Below, in pieces: positions 1 to 10,091 of a DNA stretch of 64,000 bases (position 1 is the stretch's first letter; every line of letters begins with the position of its first letter). Origin of the DNA: an uncultured Caldilineaceae bacterium. GTDB taxonomy: Bacteria > Chloroflexota > Anaerolineae > Caldilineales > Caldilineaceae. The notes under the pieces are model-generated. The model had not been told where the DNA came from. It did no database searches and saw nothing but the letters and a program-made list of their open reading frames with translations. The stretch covers positions 2,108,001-2,172,000 of the forward strand of contig OX638330.1 of NCBI GenBank assembly GCA_951812725.1. Reading direction: 5' to 3'. Made by a program: the position numbers and the translations under genes.

Positions 1-368
1 CTTCGGAATTCGACCATGTGGTTGTACACCAGCCGAACCTGAAATTTCCGGTACGGGCGATGCGTGCGCTGGGATTCAGGGAGGATCAGTGGAAGAGCGG
101 ACTGCTTGTCGGAGAGATAGGCAACACGTACGCAGGTTCCGCGCTTGTCGGCCTGACAGCTATACTTGACGCCGCCTCGCAGGGGCAGCTGGTGCTCGTT
201 GTCAGTTACGGCAGCGGAGCAGGTTCGGACGCCTTCCTGTTGCGCACAACTGAGCGTGTTGTTGGGGCACAGAGTCTCGCTCCCCGAACTTGGGATTACC
301 TTAGTCGCCGCATCGAAATAGACTATGCGCAATATGTGCGTTTGCGGGGCAAACTGGCTATCAACTGA
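1..368 (+). CDS. HMG-CoA synthase, archaeal type, C-terminal fragment (5' end outside window)
   Basis: The frame is open from the left edge and ends at a TGA at 366-368, so only the last 121 or so residues are present. They contain the motifs FDHVV.HQPN, GNTYAGSALVGL and VSYGSGAGSDAF, which are characteristic of the C-terminal thiolase-fold half of archaeal-type hydroxymethylglutaryl-CoA synthase. That enzyme condenses acetoacetyl-CoA with acetyl-CoA in the mevalonate route to isoprenoids. The conserved Asn and the Gly-Ser-rich loop shape the active site, while the catalytic Cys lies upstream of the window. A GTG at 18 could be mistaken for a start, but the family similarity continues upstream of it. 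The usual partners, a thiolase and an OB-fold DUF35 protein, do not follow downstream. Confidence 0.85.
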   Translation, partial: SEFDHVVVHQPNLKFPVRAMRALGFREDQWKSGLLVGEIGNTYAGSALVGLTAILDAASQGQLVLVVSYGSGAGSDAFLLRTTERVVGAQSLAPRTWDYLSRRIEIDYAQYVRLRGKLAIN

Positions 369-461
369 GGAGTCCGTTTGCAGGCGATTCACTGGAGCGC
401 CCAGTCGCAGTCCCTGCGGCACAGGTAGTGTATTTGGATATCTCTAGTTACACATTCGGTC

Positions 462-737
462 GTAACTACTAAGCCACAGTAGTTGACCAGCCAGTCATCC
501 TTGGAACCATTCAGGCTCTTGATGACGCAACTGGTGTACAGCCGCCGTCATGCTCGCCAGCCGACACGTTGCGAAGAAGGCACACGGTCGGTGAGGGATG
601 GTTTTGTAGGGGGGCGTTGCGGGGGCGCAGCCCCTGCACAAGGGAGGCCGCTTGCGGCCGACCGCCCAAAATACAACAATGCTGGGGAGAAAGAATACCT
701 TTTCTCGCCTCGTTCAGGGTTGCGTATCAGTTGCGGT
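462..737. repeat. Dispersed structured repeat, copy A (full length)
   Basis: About 276 bp, closely similar to copies at 6469-6740 and 47141-47414. It begins with GTAACTACTAAGCC, runs through a TTGACCAGCC..TCATCCTTGG block, and ends near a GTTGCGG. The core at 612-667 can form three stems. P1 is GGGCG (612-616) with CGCCC (663-667). P2 is TGCGGGGGC (618-626) with GCCCCTGCA (630-638). P3 is GGCCGC (646-651) with GCGGCC (654-659). It fills most of the gap between the HMG-CoA synthase end and the mfd end. Short ORFs inside it are judged non-coding because the core length differs by one base between copies. Confidence 0.85.
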
Positions 738-884
738 TGAGGAGTTTCATTCAGTCTATAGATGCAGGACCCGGGGCGGTGCTTCGGAGCTAGTCGAAAT
801 ACAAAGTAGCGTGGGTATTGCGCCGCCCGGTCGTTCAGCTGGTCGCGGATTTCTCAACCAACGACACTTGCTCAGTTAGTCTCA

Positions 885-3800
885 TTACTTAAGGGTTTCA
901 GCAGAAAGCGCAGAAAGGGAGCGCAACAGAATGGTCCGCCAGTTGCCATCTTCATCGATGGGAATATAGATGGCCTCTCGGCCAACGTGGATTGCGTTAT
1001 TGGGCACAAATTCTCCTTCGTCATTGGTGTTTCCAAGTGCCATTCGTAAGGAGTATTGCAACTTGCGCCTGGCTCCGACATCAATCTCGCCTTTGACTAC
1101 TTCGGCGGAGCCGATTACGCGTAAAGGATAGCCTTGCGGAATCCGTATGGCGATCTGATCGCGCCTACGGCCGATGTTGAGAATTCCGGCTTTCAGTGCC
1201 TCCATTTTTACCCGTATCTGGTAGAACAGATTCTGCATTTCTATTGGGACCGAATTTGTCTCCAAGTCCTTTCCAAAACGGTCCTCAACTTCCCTTTGCA
1301 TTTCTTCCAGTTCCTGCTGTGAATTCAGACCGGCAATGCGACGGTAGAGCTGAAGGCGCAGTCCCTCTTCTTCGACATAAGTAGCCGGGATTTCGGCGCG
1401 CAGGGGCAGATCGAGCGTGACTGGGGGAGCTAGTGGATCGTCCCAGGCACTGGATAGCCTCGAATCTTCTGTCTGCACCGATGATGGGTGAGGCGCAAGA
1501 TTCCCGTTAGCGTTTGCCGGTTGCACAGCGTCGCGGTCACCTGTTTGTGCTTCGTTGAAACGTTCCCGTTTTTCCCTCAACTCGTTGACCGATTGAGTAA
1601 GGAGCCGGGTGTACAGATCGAAGCCGACGCTGACAATCTGGCCGTGTTGCTTTGCTCCCAGCAGCTCCCCTGCGCCTCTTATTTCCAAGTCGCGCATGGC
1701 GATACGAAAGCCTGCGCCCAATTCTTCGCTGCTCTCAAGCAGCGCCTCCAGGCGGCGGCGGGCGTCGAAAGTCAGGGTACTGTGACGATCGTGAAAAAGA
1801 TAGCAGTAGCCCCTGACTGCCCCGCGGCCTACGCGGCCGCGTAGCTGGTACAACTGGGCCAATCCAAAATGATCGGCACGGTTGACGATGATCGTATTGG
1901 CGCGTCGAATATCGAGGCCATTCTCGACAATGGTTGTACAGACAAGGACATCGATTTCACCATCTGCAAAACGCATCATGGTGTCTTCCAATTCGCGTTC
2001 AGCCATCTGTCCGTGGGCAATAGCAACAACGGCCTCAGGCACCTCTCGCTGAAGTCGAGATGCCAGCGTTTGCAGTCCCCGCACTCGATTATGGACGAAG
2101 AACACCTGCCCGTCTCGCGCCAGTTCCCTCTGAACGGCCTGACGTAGGAGTGTGCTGTCGACTTCAGCCAGGATTGTACGCACTGGCAGCCGCTCTCGTG
2201 GGGGCGTATTAATCGCGCTCATGTCGCGTACGCCGCTAAGACTCATGTGAAGAGTCCGAGGGATAGGTGTTGCGCTCAATGTGAGTACATCCATTTCGGT
2301 CCGCATCTGCTTGAGACGCTCTTTGTGGCTGACGCCAAATCGTTGCTCCTCGTCGATTACAAGCAGACCCAGCGATTGGAATTCTACATCTTTTGAGAGC
2401 AGACGGTGTGTGCCGATGACGATGTCAACTGTCCCTTCACGCATCTTTTGCAGTACACGCTCCTGCTGAGCCGGAGTCCGAAAACGAGAGAGCATCTCCA
2501 CCATGATGGGGAAATGGTCCAGGCGCTCGCTGAAGACGCGGAAATGCTGCTGCGCAAGAACTGTGGTAGGTACAAGGACTGCCGCCTGTTTCCCGTCCAT
2601 CACCGCCTTGAATGCGGCACGGATGGCAACTTCAGTCTTACCATAGCCGACATCGCCAATGATGATTCGGTCCATAGGGCGATCGGTTTCCATATCGCGT
2701 TTGACGTCGATGATTGCATCGTTCTGGTCTGCCGTTTCGCGGAAGGGGAAGGCCGCTTCCATCTCTTCCTGCCAGGGACCGTCTGGGCTGAAGGCGTAGC
2801 CGCGGACGACTTCCCGTTCGGCATAGAGTTTTAGCAGGTCTTCGGCGATATCTTCCACAGCCTTCTTGGCACGCGCCTTTACCGTTTGCCAGTCGCTGGT
2901 ACCAAGGCGGGTGACGGAGGGCGGGATCCCGGCATCCCCTGCTCCCACGTAGCGGCTCAAGCGGTCTGCCTGATGCACAGGAATGTAGAGTTTGTCACCC
3001 CTGGCGTAGCTCACATGCAGATATTCACGCTCTACCCCGCCCATCTCAAGCCTGACCAGGCCTTCATACAGGCCAATGCCATGCTCCATATGAACGACAT
3101 AGTCGTTGGGGCTGACATCAGCAAAGAATAGTTCGGGCGCCACCGTAGACTGGGTACTACGGCGCTGTTGACGGGACTGTCTGGTCCAGCCGAACAGCTC
3201 GGAGTCGGTGAAGATACGCAGGCCCGCAGGCTGGAGACCGTTATCGCCTCTCTGCGAAACTGCTGAGCCACCCATGACGAAACCCTCCGAAAGAACGCCC
3301 TGCAACAGCGATATGCCGCTCTGCGGAGGATCGTTCAGATCGGTGATGAGATTCGATGGCAACTGGGCCTCGCGCAGCTCTTCTTGCAGGCGGGCAGTCT
3401 GCCGCGAGATAAGCACGACCCGTTCCGAGGCGTTGGCGAACTTGCGCATCTCCTGCAGAATGCGCTTGATCTGACCGGCAAAGTGTGGACTGGGCACAAA
3501 CAAGCGTGCAAGGGAGGGAGTTTCGCCTGCTACGGGTTCGCCTGGCAAACCACCTGAGCCCAAAACCAGGGGCTTCCGATCCTCGATTTGCGTCAGAAGC
3601 GTTTCCGGGCTGAAGAAGCTGGTGGTGAAATTTGAGGGAAGTTCATAACCGCGCAACAGTTCCTGATAGGTTCGGGCCGCCTCCTCTTCGGAGGCCTTCA
3701 ATCCTGCGGCCACTTGTTCGCCATCATCAATTGTCAGCAGTCCCTTGTCAGGCAGGTGATCGAGGAGCGAAGCCGGCCTGCCGTAGAAGTAGGGAAGATA

Positions 3801-4784
3801 CCACTCTATGCCGCGGAAAGTGCGGCCGGCACTCAGATCTTCCAACTCCCTTGTAATCTCTTCGCGGATAGCCAGAACCAGGTTGGGCTCACCTAATACA
3901 GTTTCGCGCAGGCTTTCAACGATGCTCTTGTCGGTCGGGGGCGTTGCGGACCCCTCCTCGTTGCCTGATGCCCGCTCATTGGCTTTTTCCGCAATTCGTA
4001 TTCCGGCCAATCTGTCGGGTGCCAAGCTTGAGGAGGAACTGCCTGCGGCAGTTGGTTGCGAGACGGCAGCAGCAAGTGCGCCGCCAAGTGCTTCACTTCC
4101 TGGTCCGATCAGCACTTTTTCCAGCTGGCGTTCACTACGCTGCGTTGCCGGATCAAAGGCGCGCAGTGTTTCCACTTCGTCGCCGAACAGGTCGATCCGG
4201 ACGGGGTGGGACAGGTTGGGGGGCCAGATGTCTACAATGCCGCCGCGGCGGGCGAAAGTTCCCGGTTCCTCCACGACTTGAACTGGTTCATAGCCACTTT
4301 GCACCCATCGGCCGGTCAATTCATCCAGTTGGACGAAACTGCCCACGCGCAAGGGACGCAGTGCCATGCGAAACGCTCTCGCAGGCAGCGTCTTTTGCAT
4401 CATCGCATTGGCAGAGGAAACAACGACAGTTGGTCGGCTGCTTTTCTGCTGCAGAGCTGCCAGGGCAGTTAGTCTGAGTTGACGAGTACGGCCTGCCCAG
4501 GGGATACGTTCAAAGGGCAAGGCGTCGGGCTCCGCGTATAGAGAGACATGCGGCACTCCGTTTGCAGGAGGCAGGAAGAGTTCGAGCCGCTCAACCCAGC
4601 GCTGGGCCTGCTCGGCGGTACCGGTCACCACCAGGATTGGGCCCTCTCTTTCAACGGCAAGGCCAGCAATGACGTATGCGCGAGCGGCCGCGTAGAGTTT
4701 CTGGGGCGCCGTCGTGTGCCCCTTCAAGAGGTCTTGAAAGGGTGGTAGTTTTCTTAGTAGAGGCACCAAGCCGGAAAGGTTCAT
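885..4784 (-). CDS. mfd: Transcription-repair coupling factor Mfd
   Basis: This 1299-residue protein frees RNA polymerase stalled at DNA lesions and recruits UvrA. Its domains in order are a UvrB-like N-terminal module (about 1-500), a CarD-like RNA-polymerase interaction domain around residue 560 ([16 protein letters not shown]), a RecG-like translocase and a TRCF C-terminal domain (last 200). Translocase motifs seen are Walker [10 protein letters not shown] near residue 710, DEEQ near 811, [12 protein letters not shown], and motif [11 protein letters not shown]. The length is somewhat above the usual 1150-1200. Low-complexity Ser/Ala/Glu insertions around residues 240-290 and an Asn/Gln/Ser-rich stretch near 1080-1110 explain the difference. 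It lies 96 bp downstream of pth on the same strand, the conserved pth-mfd order, so cotranscription is likely. Confidence 0.97.
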   Translation of the reverse strand: MNLSGLVPLLRKLPPFQDLLKGHTTAPQKLYAAARAYVIAGLAVEREGPILVVTGTAEQAQRWVERLELFLPPANGVPHVSLYAEPDALPFERIPWAGRTRQLRLTALAALQQKSSRPTVVVSSANAMMQKTLPARAFRMALRPLRVGSFVQLDELTGRWVQSGYEPVQVVEEPGTFARRGGIVDIWPPNLSHPVRIDLFGDEVETLRAFDPATQRSERQLEKVLIGPGSEALGGALAAAVSQPTAAGSSSSSLAPDRLAGIRIAEKANERASGNEEGSATPPTDKSIVESLRETVLGEPNLVLAIREEITRELEDLSAGRTFRGIEWYLPYFYGRPASLLDHLPDKGLLTIDDGEQVAAGLKASEEEAARTYQELLRGYELPSNFTTSFFSPETLLTQIEDRKPLVLGSGGLPGEPVAGETPSLARLFVPSPHFAGQIKRILQEMRKFANASERVVLISRQTARLQEELREAQLPSNLITDLNDPPQSGISLLQGVLSEGFVMGGSAVSQRGDNGLQPAGLRIFTDSELFGWTRQSRQQRRSTQSTVAPELFFADVSPNDYVVHMEHGIGLYEGLVRLEMGGVEREYLHVSYARGDKLYIPVHQADRLSRYVGAGDAGIPPSVTRLGTSDWQTVKARAKKAVEDIAEDLLKLYAEREVVRGYAFSPDGPWQEEMEAAFPFRETADQNDAIIDVKRDMETDRPMDRIIIGDVGYGKTEVAIRAAFKAVMDGKQAAVLVPTTVLAQQHFRVFSERLDHFPIMVEMLSRFRTPAQQERVLQKMREGTVDIVIGTHRLLSKDVEFQSLGLLVIDEEQRFGVSHKERLKQMRTEMDVLTLSATPIPRTLHMSLSGVRDMSAINTPPRERLPVRTILAEVDSTLLRQAVQRELARDGQVFFVHNRVRGLQTLASRLQREVPEAVVAIAHGQMAERELEDTMMRFADGEIDVLVCTTIVENGLDIRRANTIIVNRADHFGLAQLYQLRGRVGRGAVRGYCYLFHDRHSTLTFDARRRLEALLESSEELGAGFRIAMRDLEIRGAGELLGAKQHGQIVSVGFDLYTRLLTQSVNELREKRERFNEAQTGDRDAVQPANANGNLAPHPSSVQTEDSRLSSAWDDPLAPPVTLDLPLRAEIPATYVEEEGLRLQLYRRIAGLNSQQELEEMQREVEDRFGKDLETNSVPIEMQNLFYQIRVKMEALKAGILNIGRRRDQIAIRIPQGYPLRVIGSAEVVKGEIDVGARRKLQYSLRMALGNTNDEGEFVPNNAIHVGREAIYIPIDEDGNWRTILLRSLSALSAETLK

Positions 4785-4880
4785 ATTTTGTGTCAGATCC
4801 CTGTCTGAATAGCAAACGCCGCAACGCCTATCAGGGTGCGAACGGTGAGGCCATTCGTCCTCTAGGTTATTCGCGTGGAT

Positions 4881-5507
4881 TCAGTCCGATGCCTCGGCAG
4901 CAGGGTTAAACCTGTTCATGGCCAGGTCGATACCGTAGAATAGCCAGCTCTCGACGGCGTCTGCAATGCGGGGGCGCAGAGTTTCGAATACAGTTTCCTC
5001 TTCGACACTGAAGTTTTGCAAAACGTAGTCTGCAGAACTCATAGGCGTGCTGGGGCGGCCAATTCCCACGCGAGCACGGGGAAATTGATTGGTTCCCAAC
5101 TGCTGGATGAGAGACTTCATACCGTTGTGCCCCCCGCTGCCGCCGAAGGGACGCAAGCGCAACTTACCGCTGGGCAAGTCGAGTTCATCATAGATTGCAA
5201 AGATGTCATTCGGTTCAATTCTGTGGAACCTTGCGATAGGCGCGACGGCACGGCCGCTCAAATTCATGAAAGTGAGAGGCCGCACAACAAGAGTTCTTTG
5301 GCTCGCCGCACTTTCCTTTGGCAGGCGCCTGCTTTCCACTACCTGGGAGTGATTGATTGTACCCATTCCAAAGAGCGCGTTGAATTTGGCTCGAGAGAGT
5401 TGGATTCCATGGCGCCGGGCAAGAAGGTCCACCACTTGAAAGCCGATATTGTGTCGATTGCGCGCATATTGGGGACCGGGATTGCCCAGCCCCACGATCA
5501 TTTTCAT
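4881..5507 (-). CDS. pth: Peptidyl-tRNA hydrolase
   Basis: This 208-residue enzyme hydrolyses the ester bond of peptidyl-tRNA released by ribosome drop-off, recycling tRNA. The family signature starts at the N-terminus with MIVGLGNPG. The catalytic His lies in RNRHNIGF (His19), the substrate-binding Asn in PLTFMNLSG (Asn82), and the catalytic-site Asp in YDELDLPSG (about Asp107). These are followed by [11 protein letters not shown] and RVGIGRP. The length fits the 185-210 range. The ATG at 5505-5507 is used, and a second ATG two codons later would serve as well. No clear Shine-Dalgarno sequence precedes either. It is the upstream partner of mfd. Confidence 0.97.
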   Translation of the reverse strand: MKMIVGLGNPGPQYARNRHNIGFQVVDLLARRHGIQLSRAKFNALFGMGTINHSQVVESRRLPKESAASQRTLVVRPLTFMNLSGRAVAPIARFHRIEPNDIFAIYDELDLPSGKLRLRPFGGSGGHNGMKSLIQQLGTNQFPRARVGIGRPSTPMSSADYVLQNFSVEEETVFETLRPRIADAVESWLFYGIDLAMNRFNPAAEASD

Positions 5508-6166
5508 GGTTAACTGCTTTAATGGTTACTTGTCTTACGCCTTTAGAAGTGCGTTTGACTCAGGAAGTAATCTCCTGTCAGATCAAGAAAGAGTAATGTG
5601 CTCTCTGTCAGAAAAGTCGCACAAGGCCGCTGTAAACAACAGGTATGAATGCCGAATGAATTGAAGTCACCTCGGCAGTTTATTATCTTACAACTGAATT
5701 CGGCGGCCAAATGTCGCGGAGGTATAGTCAGTCCATTTTCTGGACGACCTCAGTTGCTCATTCATATCCGGACGGGGATCCGATGATTCTCCTTAGAGGC
5801 CTCTCAAGGTAACCGATTCGTGATTGAAAACTGGTGGTGTGTTCCAGTGGGGAGAAACGGATTGAATGATTCAGTACGGCCTCTCTACCATTTTCGCATT
5901 TTGCTGTGTCTGTTAATAGCTACTCCTGCCAATCCATACCAACCATTCGTCCAACTCAAACTCCTGGTCAGCTGGATACATCCTCGGCTTACAGCAGCCA
6001 CTTTGCCAGAACGTCGCACACTTGCCTTCACATGGGCGCCATCCGGGACGAGCGCGCTTTCTAAAATGCTTTGCGGAGAGGAGTCCGATCGCATAGAGAT
6101 AACTACAGTGGATAGAGAATATGGGGCGGAATTCAGTGAGGCCGTGGCCGGGCAGGGTTTCCAGGG
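5508..6166. other. Non-coding stretch upstream of pth
   Basis: This is the promoter side of pth followed by sequence without a supportable gene. The short ORFs here (for example 5820-6227 and its antisense) have no family features, no ribosome binding site, and run into the repeat copies that begin near 6130. No terminator or recognisable regulatory motif was seen. Confidence 0.5.
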
Positions 6167-6225
6167 GGGCGCTGCGGGGACTGTCGCCCCGCACATGGGA
6201 GGGGCGAAGGCCCGAACGCCCATAT
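6130..6225. repeat. Dispersed structured repeat, copy F (partial, core only)
   Basis: This is a partial and diverged copy that keeps the core at 6167-6221. P1 is again GGGCG (6167-6171) with CGCCC (6217-6221). P2 has changed to TGCGGGG..CCCCGCA, which removes the G-T wobble present in the other copies while keeping the pairing. The third hairpin is imperfect (GGGGC GAA GGCCC). The flanks are not alignable to the full-length copies. Confidence 0.65.
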
Positions 6226-6468
6226 AGGACCTCTTCACCTGGCGGAGTCCCCGCCCCTTCTTATGCGTTTGGGCCATGTCCGCCTGAGCGGGGTTGCGTC
6301 CGCACTGGTCCCAGAAGTGACGGAACACGACTGTGTAGAGAGAATCGGCTTCGCTAGTGTCAACCAGGTCACGAAAGCCTATGGCGGTCGAAGCGTCGCG
6401 GTCTCAAAGGACCACTGATTTTCAAGGGTGCGCAGTGAAAGGGGCTGTACGCCTACCTATTTCTTTGG

Positions 6469-6740
6469 TTGCTACTAAACCATAGTACTTGACCAGCCTG
6501 TCATCCTTGGAACCATTCAGGCTCTTGGTGACCCAACTGGTGTGCAGCCGCCGTCATGTTCGCCAGCCGACACATTGCGAAGAAGGCGCACGGTTGGTGA
6601 GGCCTGGTTCTGGAGCGGGGCGTTGCGGGGGCGCAGCCCCTGCACAAGGGAGGGCCGAAGGCCCGACCGCCCAAAATACAAGAATGAGGGAAGAGAGAAC
6701 ACCTTTTCTCCCCTCGTTCAGATTTGCGGATCAGTTGCGG
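6469..6740. repeat. Dispersed structured repeat, copy B (full length)
   Basis: About 272 bp, alignable to copy A over its whole length. The core at 6618-6672 is 55 nt against 56 in copies A and C, because hairpin P3 reads GGGCC GAA GGCCC rather than a six-base stem with a TT loop. P1 and P2 are unchanged. It sits between copy F and the 3' end of the leucine-rich-repeat gene. Confidence 0.85.
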
Positions 6741-6903
6741 CTGCGTCGTTTCTTTCTTTCAAATTAGAGTTCCTGTACTTGTACTCTTGAAAGCCAGCAT
6801 CCTCTGCATATCGGGGCCTGATGCGAAGCGCCGGGAATCCCTTCCCGGTGAAACTTGGAAGATGGAAACAGTCTCTGTTGGACACTAGCGACCGGATGGC
6901 TTA

Positions 6904-9528
6904 CTAAGTGTTGCCGCAGGTTGGGAGACTGAGGCCTTGAAGGTGAGCGGTTACGGCCGCTGACAGCCCGGTGAAGCTGTAGCTTGCAGGCAGGCAGATC
7001 TGATTGGCCGAGAGGTCCAGGCCTGTCAGTTTGGTTAGGGCGCTCATGTCGGGTACAGGGCCTGTCAGATGGTTGGAGCCTAGTGTCAGTATCCTAAGTT
7101 CGGTAAGTGAACTCAGGACTGGAATCTGGCCGTTCAGCTGGTTGGAGCCAAGGTCCAGGTGTGAAAGGTTGGTTAGTGCGCCCAGCGCTGGAATAGACCC
7201 ACTCAATTGGTTGGATCCTAAAGAGAGACTCGTCAGGTTCGTAAGTGCGTCAAGACCCGGTATTGCCCCGCTCAACTGGTTGGAAGCGAGGGACAGGCTA
7301 GTAAGATTTGTATGGGCGTGCAATGCGGGGATTGAGCCAGTCAACTGGTTGGATTCGAGAGACAGGTCCGTCAGACCGCTCAGGGCGCTTAGATTCGGGA
7401 TTGGCCCGGTAAACCCATTGTGACCGAGGTCCAGCCATGTGAGGTTTGTGAGAGAGTTCAGAGCCGGGATTGACCCGGTAAACTGATTAAAGCTGAGGGA
7501 CAGCCAGGTCAGGTTGGTAAGTGTTCCCATATTCTGGGGTAATCCGGTCAACTCATTATGGCTGAGATCCAACCATCTCAAGTTTGTAAGAGTGCCCAGG
7601 TCCGGAACCGCGCCGGTCAGTAGGTTAGAGCCAAGGTACAGTTCACGCAGACTGGTTAGGTCGCTGAGATCAGGAATTGAACCACTTAGCTGGTTTTCTG
7701 TTAGGTACAGGTCAGTGAGGCCGGTGAGAGAACTCAGATCAGGGAGTGTTCCGCTCAACTGGTTGGAACCGAGAGACATACTTGTCAGTTGGGTGAGAGC
7801 ACTCAGATCGGGAATTGAACCTGTCAACTGATTGAAGCCGAAGTCAAGGCTCGTCAAGTTTGAGAGGGCGCTAAGATCCGGAATCGAGCCGGTCAGTTGG
7901 TTATCAGAGAGGTACAGGTCTTTCAGATTGGCCAGGGTGCTTAAGTCGGGGATAGAGCCGTTCAACTGATTGTAACTCAAATCCAGTCGCTCCAAATGGG
8001 TGAAGGCGCTGAGATCAGGAAGTGATCCCTTGAGTCCGTTCCCTGTCAAAAGGAGTTCAACGACATGACCGCTTTCGTTTGTATTGACGCCAAACCAGGT
8101 CGAGATCGGGGATTCGGTGAGCCAATTGTTGTTGATGGTCCAGTGCGCCCCGTCGGTAGCCTCATATAGGGCAACCAAGGCCACCCTTTCCATGTTGGGC
8201 TCCGGCGTCACCGAGGATTCGGGTACGGTCGCTGCGGGATATGGGAAATCAGTAAACTGACCTTCTGCGCCATCGGCGCTAATAGCCTTAATCGCGTAAT
8301 AATAGGTCGTGCCGGGCGTAAGACCTGTGTGTGTGTATGTCGTGCCGGTCAAGCTGTCATCGATGCGCTGCCACTTGATGTCGTTGTCCCACCAGGTCCA
8401 GAGATCGTATCTGTCTGCACCGGTCACTTCTGACCAACTTATCTCGATGGTATTCGTCACCGTGGTGCGCACATTCAAGGAAGGCGCAGGCAGCGGCCCT
8501 GAGGAAACTGGTACGGTTACGGACCTGAATTCCGAATACGCGCCCAACTGCAAGTGCGTGTCCACGGCGGCAACGGTGTAGAAGAAGGTTGTACCTGGGT
8601 TTACGTCTGCGTGCAGATAAGACGTACCGGTCAGATTGTCACCTCCAATCTGCTGCCAGAGGTTTATCTCGTCCCAGGCATAGAGCACGTACCTGATCGC
8701 CCCCGAAACGTTAGTCCAACTAAGAGCGACCGTGTTTGCCCCACTGATCTGCGGGGTCAGCGTCGGTGCTGGAAGTTTTTCAGTTGCAGATACTCGCACT
8801 TGCTCCGACCACTCACCGATTACATCGTTTGAGTCGACCGCGGCGACAATGTAATAATAGTCGGGCCTTCCGGCAGCCACTTCGTTATCGGTGTAAGACC
8901 TGCCTGAAAAGCTCGTTTCTTCAATTGGCTGCCAGCCGGGATCGCTGTTCCACCAAACCCTGAGGTCGTATTTGGCAGCACCGACGATCTCAGTCCAACT
9001 GATCACAACCGAGTTCACTCCCGTAGTGGTTGAGGAAAGAGTCGGAGCGGGAAGCCTGGTGGCTACAGTCGGTGTGGGTGTAGGCGTAAGTGTCTGGGAG
9101 GGTAGACCAGGTATGCTTTTGGTCGCCAGGTCTGATTTTGCCCTTTGGATTCTGGCAGCGCCCATCGTGAAATCAAGAGGATACAATGCCGGCTTGTCAG
9201 GATTTTGGCTGGAATCATAGTCATGGACTACAAAGCGGTCGTTGGGAATATGCAGCCAAAGGCCATTGACGCCTCTCCGCGGCAGGAGATCATAAACTTC
9301 CGTGCCGGCCTCTGACTTCCTCGACATTTTCGCAATGTTAGGCTCAGTATCAGATGTCCCCGTAGCCGGTGACACATCCGCCCAGCCCGGTTCTCCGCAT
9401 TGCCCACATACCGGCTTCACGGGCTCAGTCTGCGCGTCTGTTACACTCACGGAGGGGAGAAAGAGGGAAGTCAGCGTCGCAACAGTGGCGGCCAAGAGAA
9501 GTATTCTGATGTGCTTAGCAATGAGCAT
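6904..9528 (-). CDS. Secreted fibronectin-III / leucine-rich-repeat protein
   Basis: This is an 874-residue surface or secreted protein of unknown ligand. A signal peptide occupies residues 1-33 (hydrophobic LLLAATVATLTSLFL). A unique N-terminal segment with CGQCG follows, then a TPTPTPT linker near 150 and three FN3 repeats, each starting LPAP(T/S)L (about 163-250, 253-345, 350-440). After a cap typical of LRR N-termini (ALYEATDGAHW, about 455-505) come 16 leucine-rich repeats of exactly 23 residues. The repeat pattern is LxxLxLxxNxLxGxIPxLxxLT, close to the plant-specific LRR class but one residue shorter. A short Cys-containing C-cap ends the protein. No anchor or sorting motif is visible. 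It likely mediates adhesion or protein binding, by inference from the domains. No clear ribosome binding site precedes the ATG. Confidence 0.9.
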   Translation of the reverse strand: MLIAKHIRILLLAATVATLTSLFLPSVSVTDAQTEPVKPVCGQCGEPGWADVSPATGTSDTEPNIAKMSRKSEAGTEVYDLLPRRGVNGLWLHIPNDRFVVHDYDSSQNPDKPALYPLDFTMGAARIQRAKSDLATKSIPGLPSQTLTPTPTPTVATRLPAPTLSSTTTGVNSVVISWTEIVGAAKYDLRVWWNSDPGWQPIEETSFSGRSYTDNEVAAGRPDYYYIVAAVDSNDVIGEWSEQVRVSATEKLPAPTLTPQISGANTVALSWTNVSGAIRYVLYAWDEINLWQQIGGDNLTGTSYLHADVNPGTTFFYTVAAVDTHLQLGAYSEFRSVTVPVSSGPLPAPSLNVRTTVTNTIEISWSEVTGADRYDLWTWWDNDIKWQRIDDSLTGTTYTHTGLTPGTTYYYAIKAISADGAEGQFTDFPYPAATVPESSVTPEPNMERVALVALYEATDGAHWTINNNWLTESPISTWFGVNTNESGHVVELLLTGNGLKGSLPDLSAFTHLERLDLSYNQLNGSIPDLSTLANLKDLYLSDNQLTGSIPDLSALSNLTSLDFGFNQLTGSIPDLSALTQLTSMSLGSNQLSGTLPDLSSLTGLTDLYLTENQLSGSIPDLSDLTSLRELYLGSNLLTGAVPDLGTLTNLRWLDLSHNELTGLPQNMGTLTNLTWLSLSFNQFTGSIPALNSLTNLTWLDLGHNGFTGPIPNLSALSGLTDLSLESNQLTGSIPALHAHTNLTSLSLASNQLSGAIPGLDALTNLTSLSLGSNQLSGSIPALGALTNLSHLDLGSNQLNGQIPVLSSLTELRILTLGSNHLTGPVPDMSALTKLTGLDLSANQICLPASYSFTGLSAAVTAHLQGLSLPTCGNT

Positions 9529-10091
9529 TGGTGTTTCATATTCCCACGGGAAACCAATCTGACTTCAACTGTGCTTCCCTATGATTTCGGGCCAGCCGAA
9601 CTGGTTCTGCCATTAGCTGGACTAACGACGCCGTCCTAAGTATTGTGCCCTGCACTGAGACAAGAGGTCCACATGGGCTTAGATCTCATTTCAGACTACG
9701 ATCGAGATGAACTGTGTTCCCCTTGTTACGTATTGGCATATGGTAGTATTCGGCGGCGGTAGCGCTTGGTTAAGCCTACACACTTCGGAAGGAGATAGGA
9801 GCTGTTCTCGGTAGTTCGTTTTGCATCACTTGGTATTTGCTATCGAAGTGAATCGCCAACCAGGCGGTATGAAGTAGCCGGCGAGTGTTCAAAGGGAGTG
9901 ACGGGTAGAACGAAATCTCTCACCACAAGCGGGTGCTTCCTTTCGACTTCTCTCCCAATTTTGGCACCTACGCCTTAGTCTTTTTTTTGCCGAAATGGGA
10001 CTCATGGGCACTGACCCGGCAGCGAGACTGTGGGGAAAACTATCCACTTCGTGTTCATTCTTTTGGGTCGAGCGAGCAGCCGCATCCAAGA
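9529..10091. other. Non-coding gap with an oligo-T run
   Basis: About 560 bp between the LRR gene start and the end of the next minus-strand gene. It should contain the LRR gene promoter, but no convincing -35/-10 pair was found. An eight-T run lies near 9981, without a preceding stem strong enough to call a terminator. Nothing else was recognised. Confidence 0.4.

Noticed and set aside
483..740. ORF inside repeat copy A, with similar ORFs at 6489-6767 (copy B) and 47162-47476 (copy C), giving related peptides
   Set aside because: The peptides are similar up to the core, but copy B is one base shorter in hairpin P3, so the frame differs afterwards. Changes in the core preserve base pairing rather than amino acids. 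This argues for a nucleic-acid element and not a gene.
3808..4281. Long antisense ORFs opposite mfd (also 1488-1844, 2406-2834, 3944-4477)
   Set aside because: They lie opposite a clear, conserved gene and have no family features or ribosome binding sites.
7004..7831. Antisense ORFs opposite the LRR repeats, and the 69-bp periodicity as a possible tandem array or CRISPR
   Set aside because: The periodicity is the DNA trace of 23-residue protein repeats. Units diverge in wobble positions and there are no spacers.
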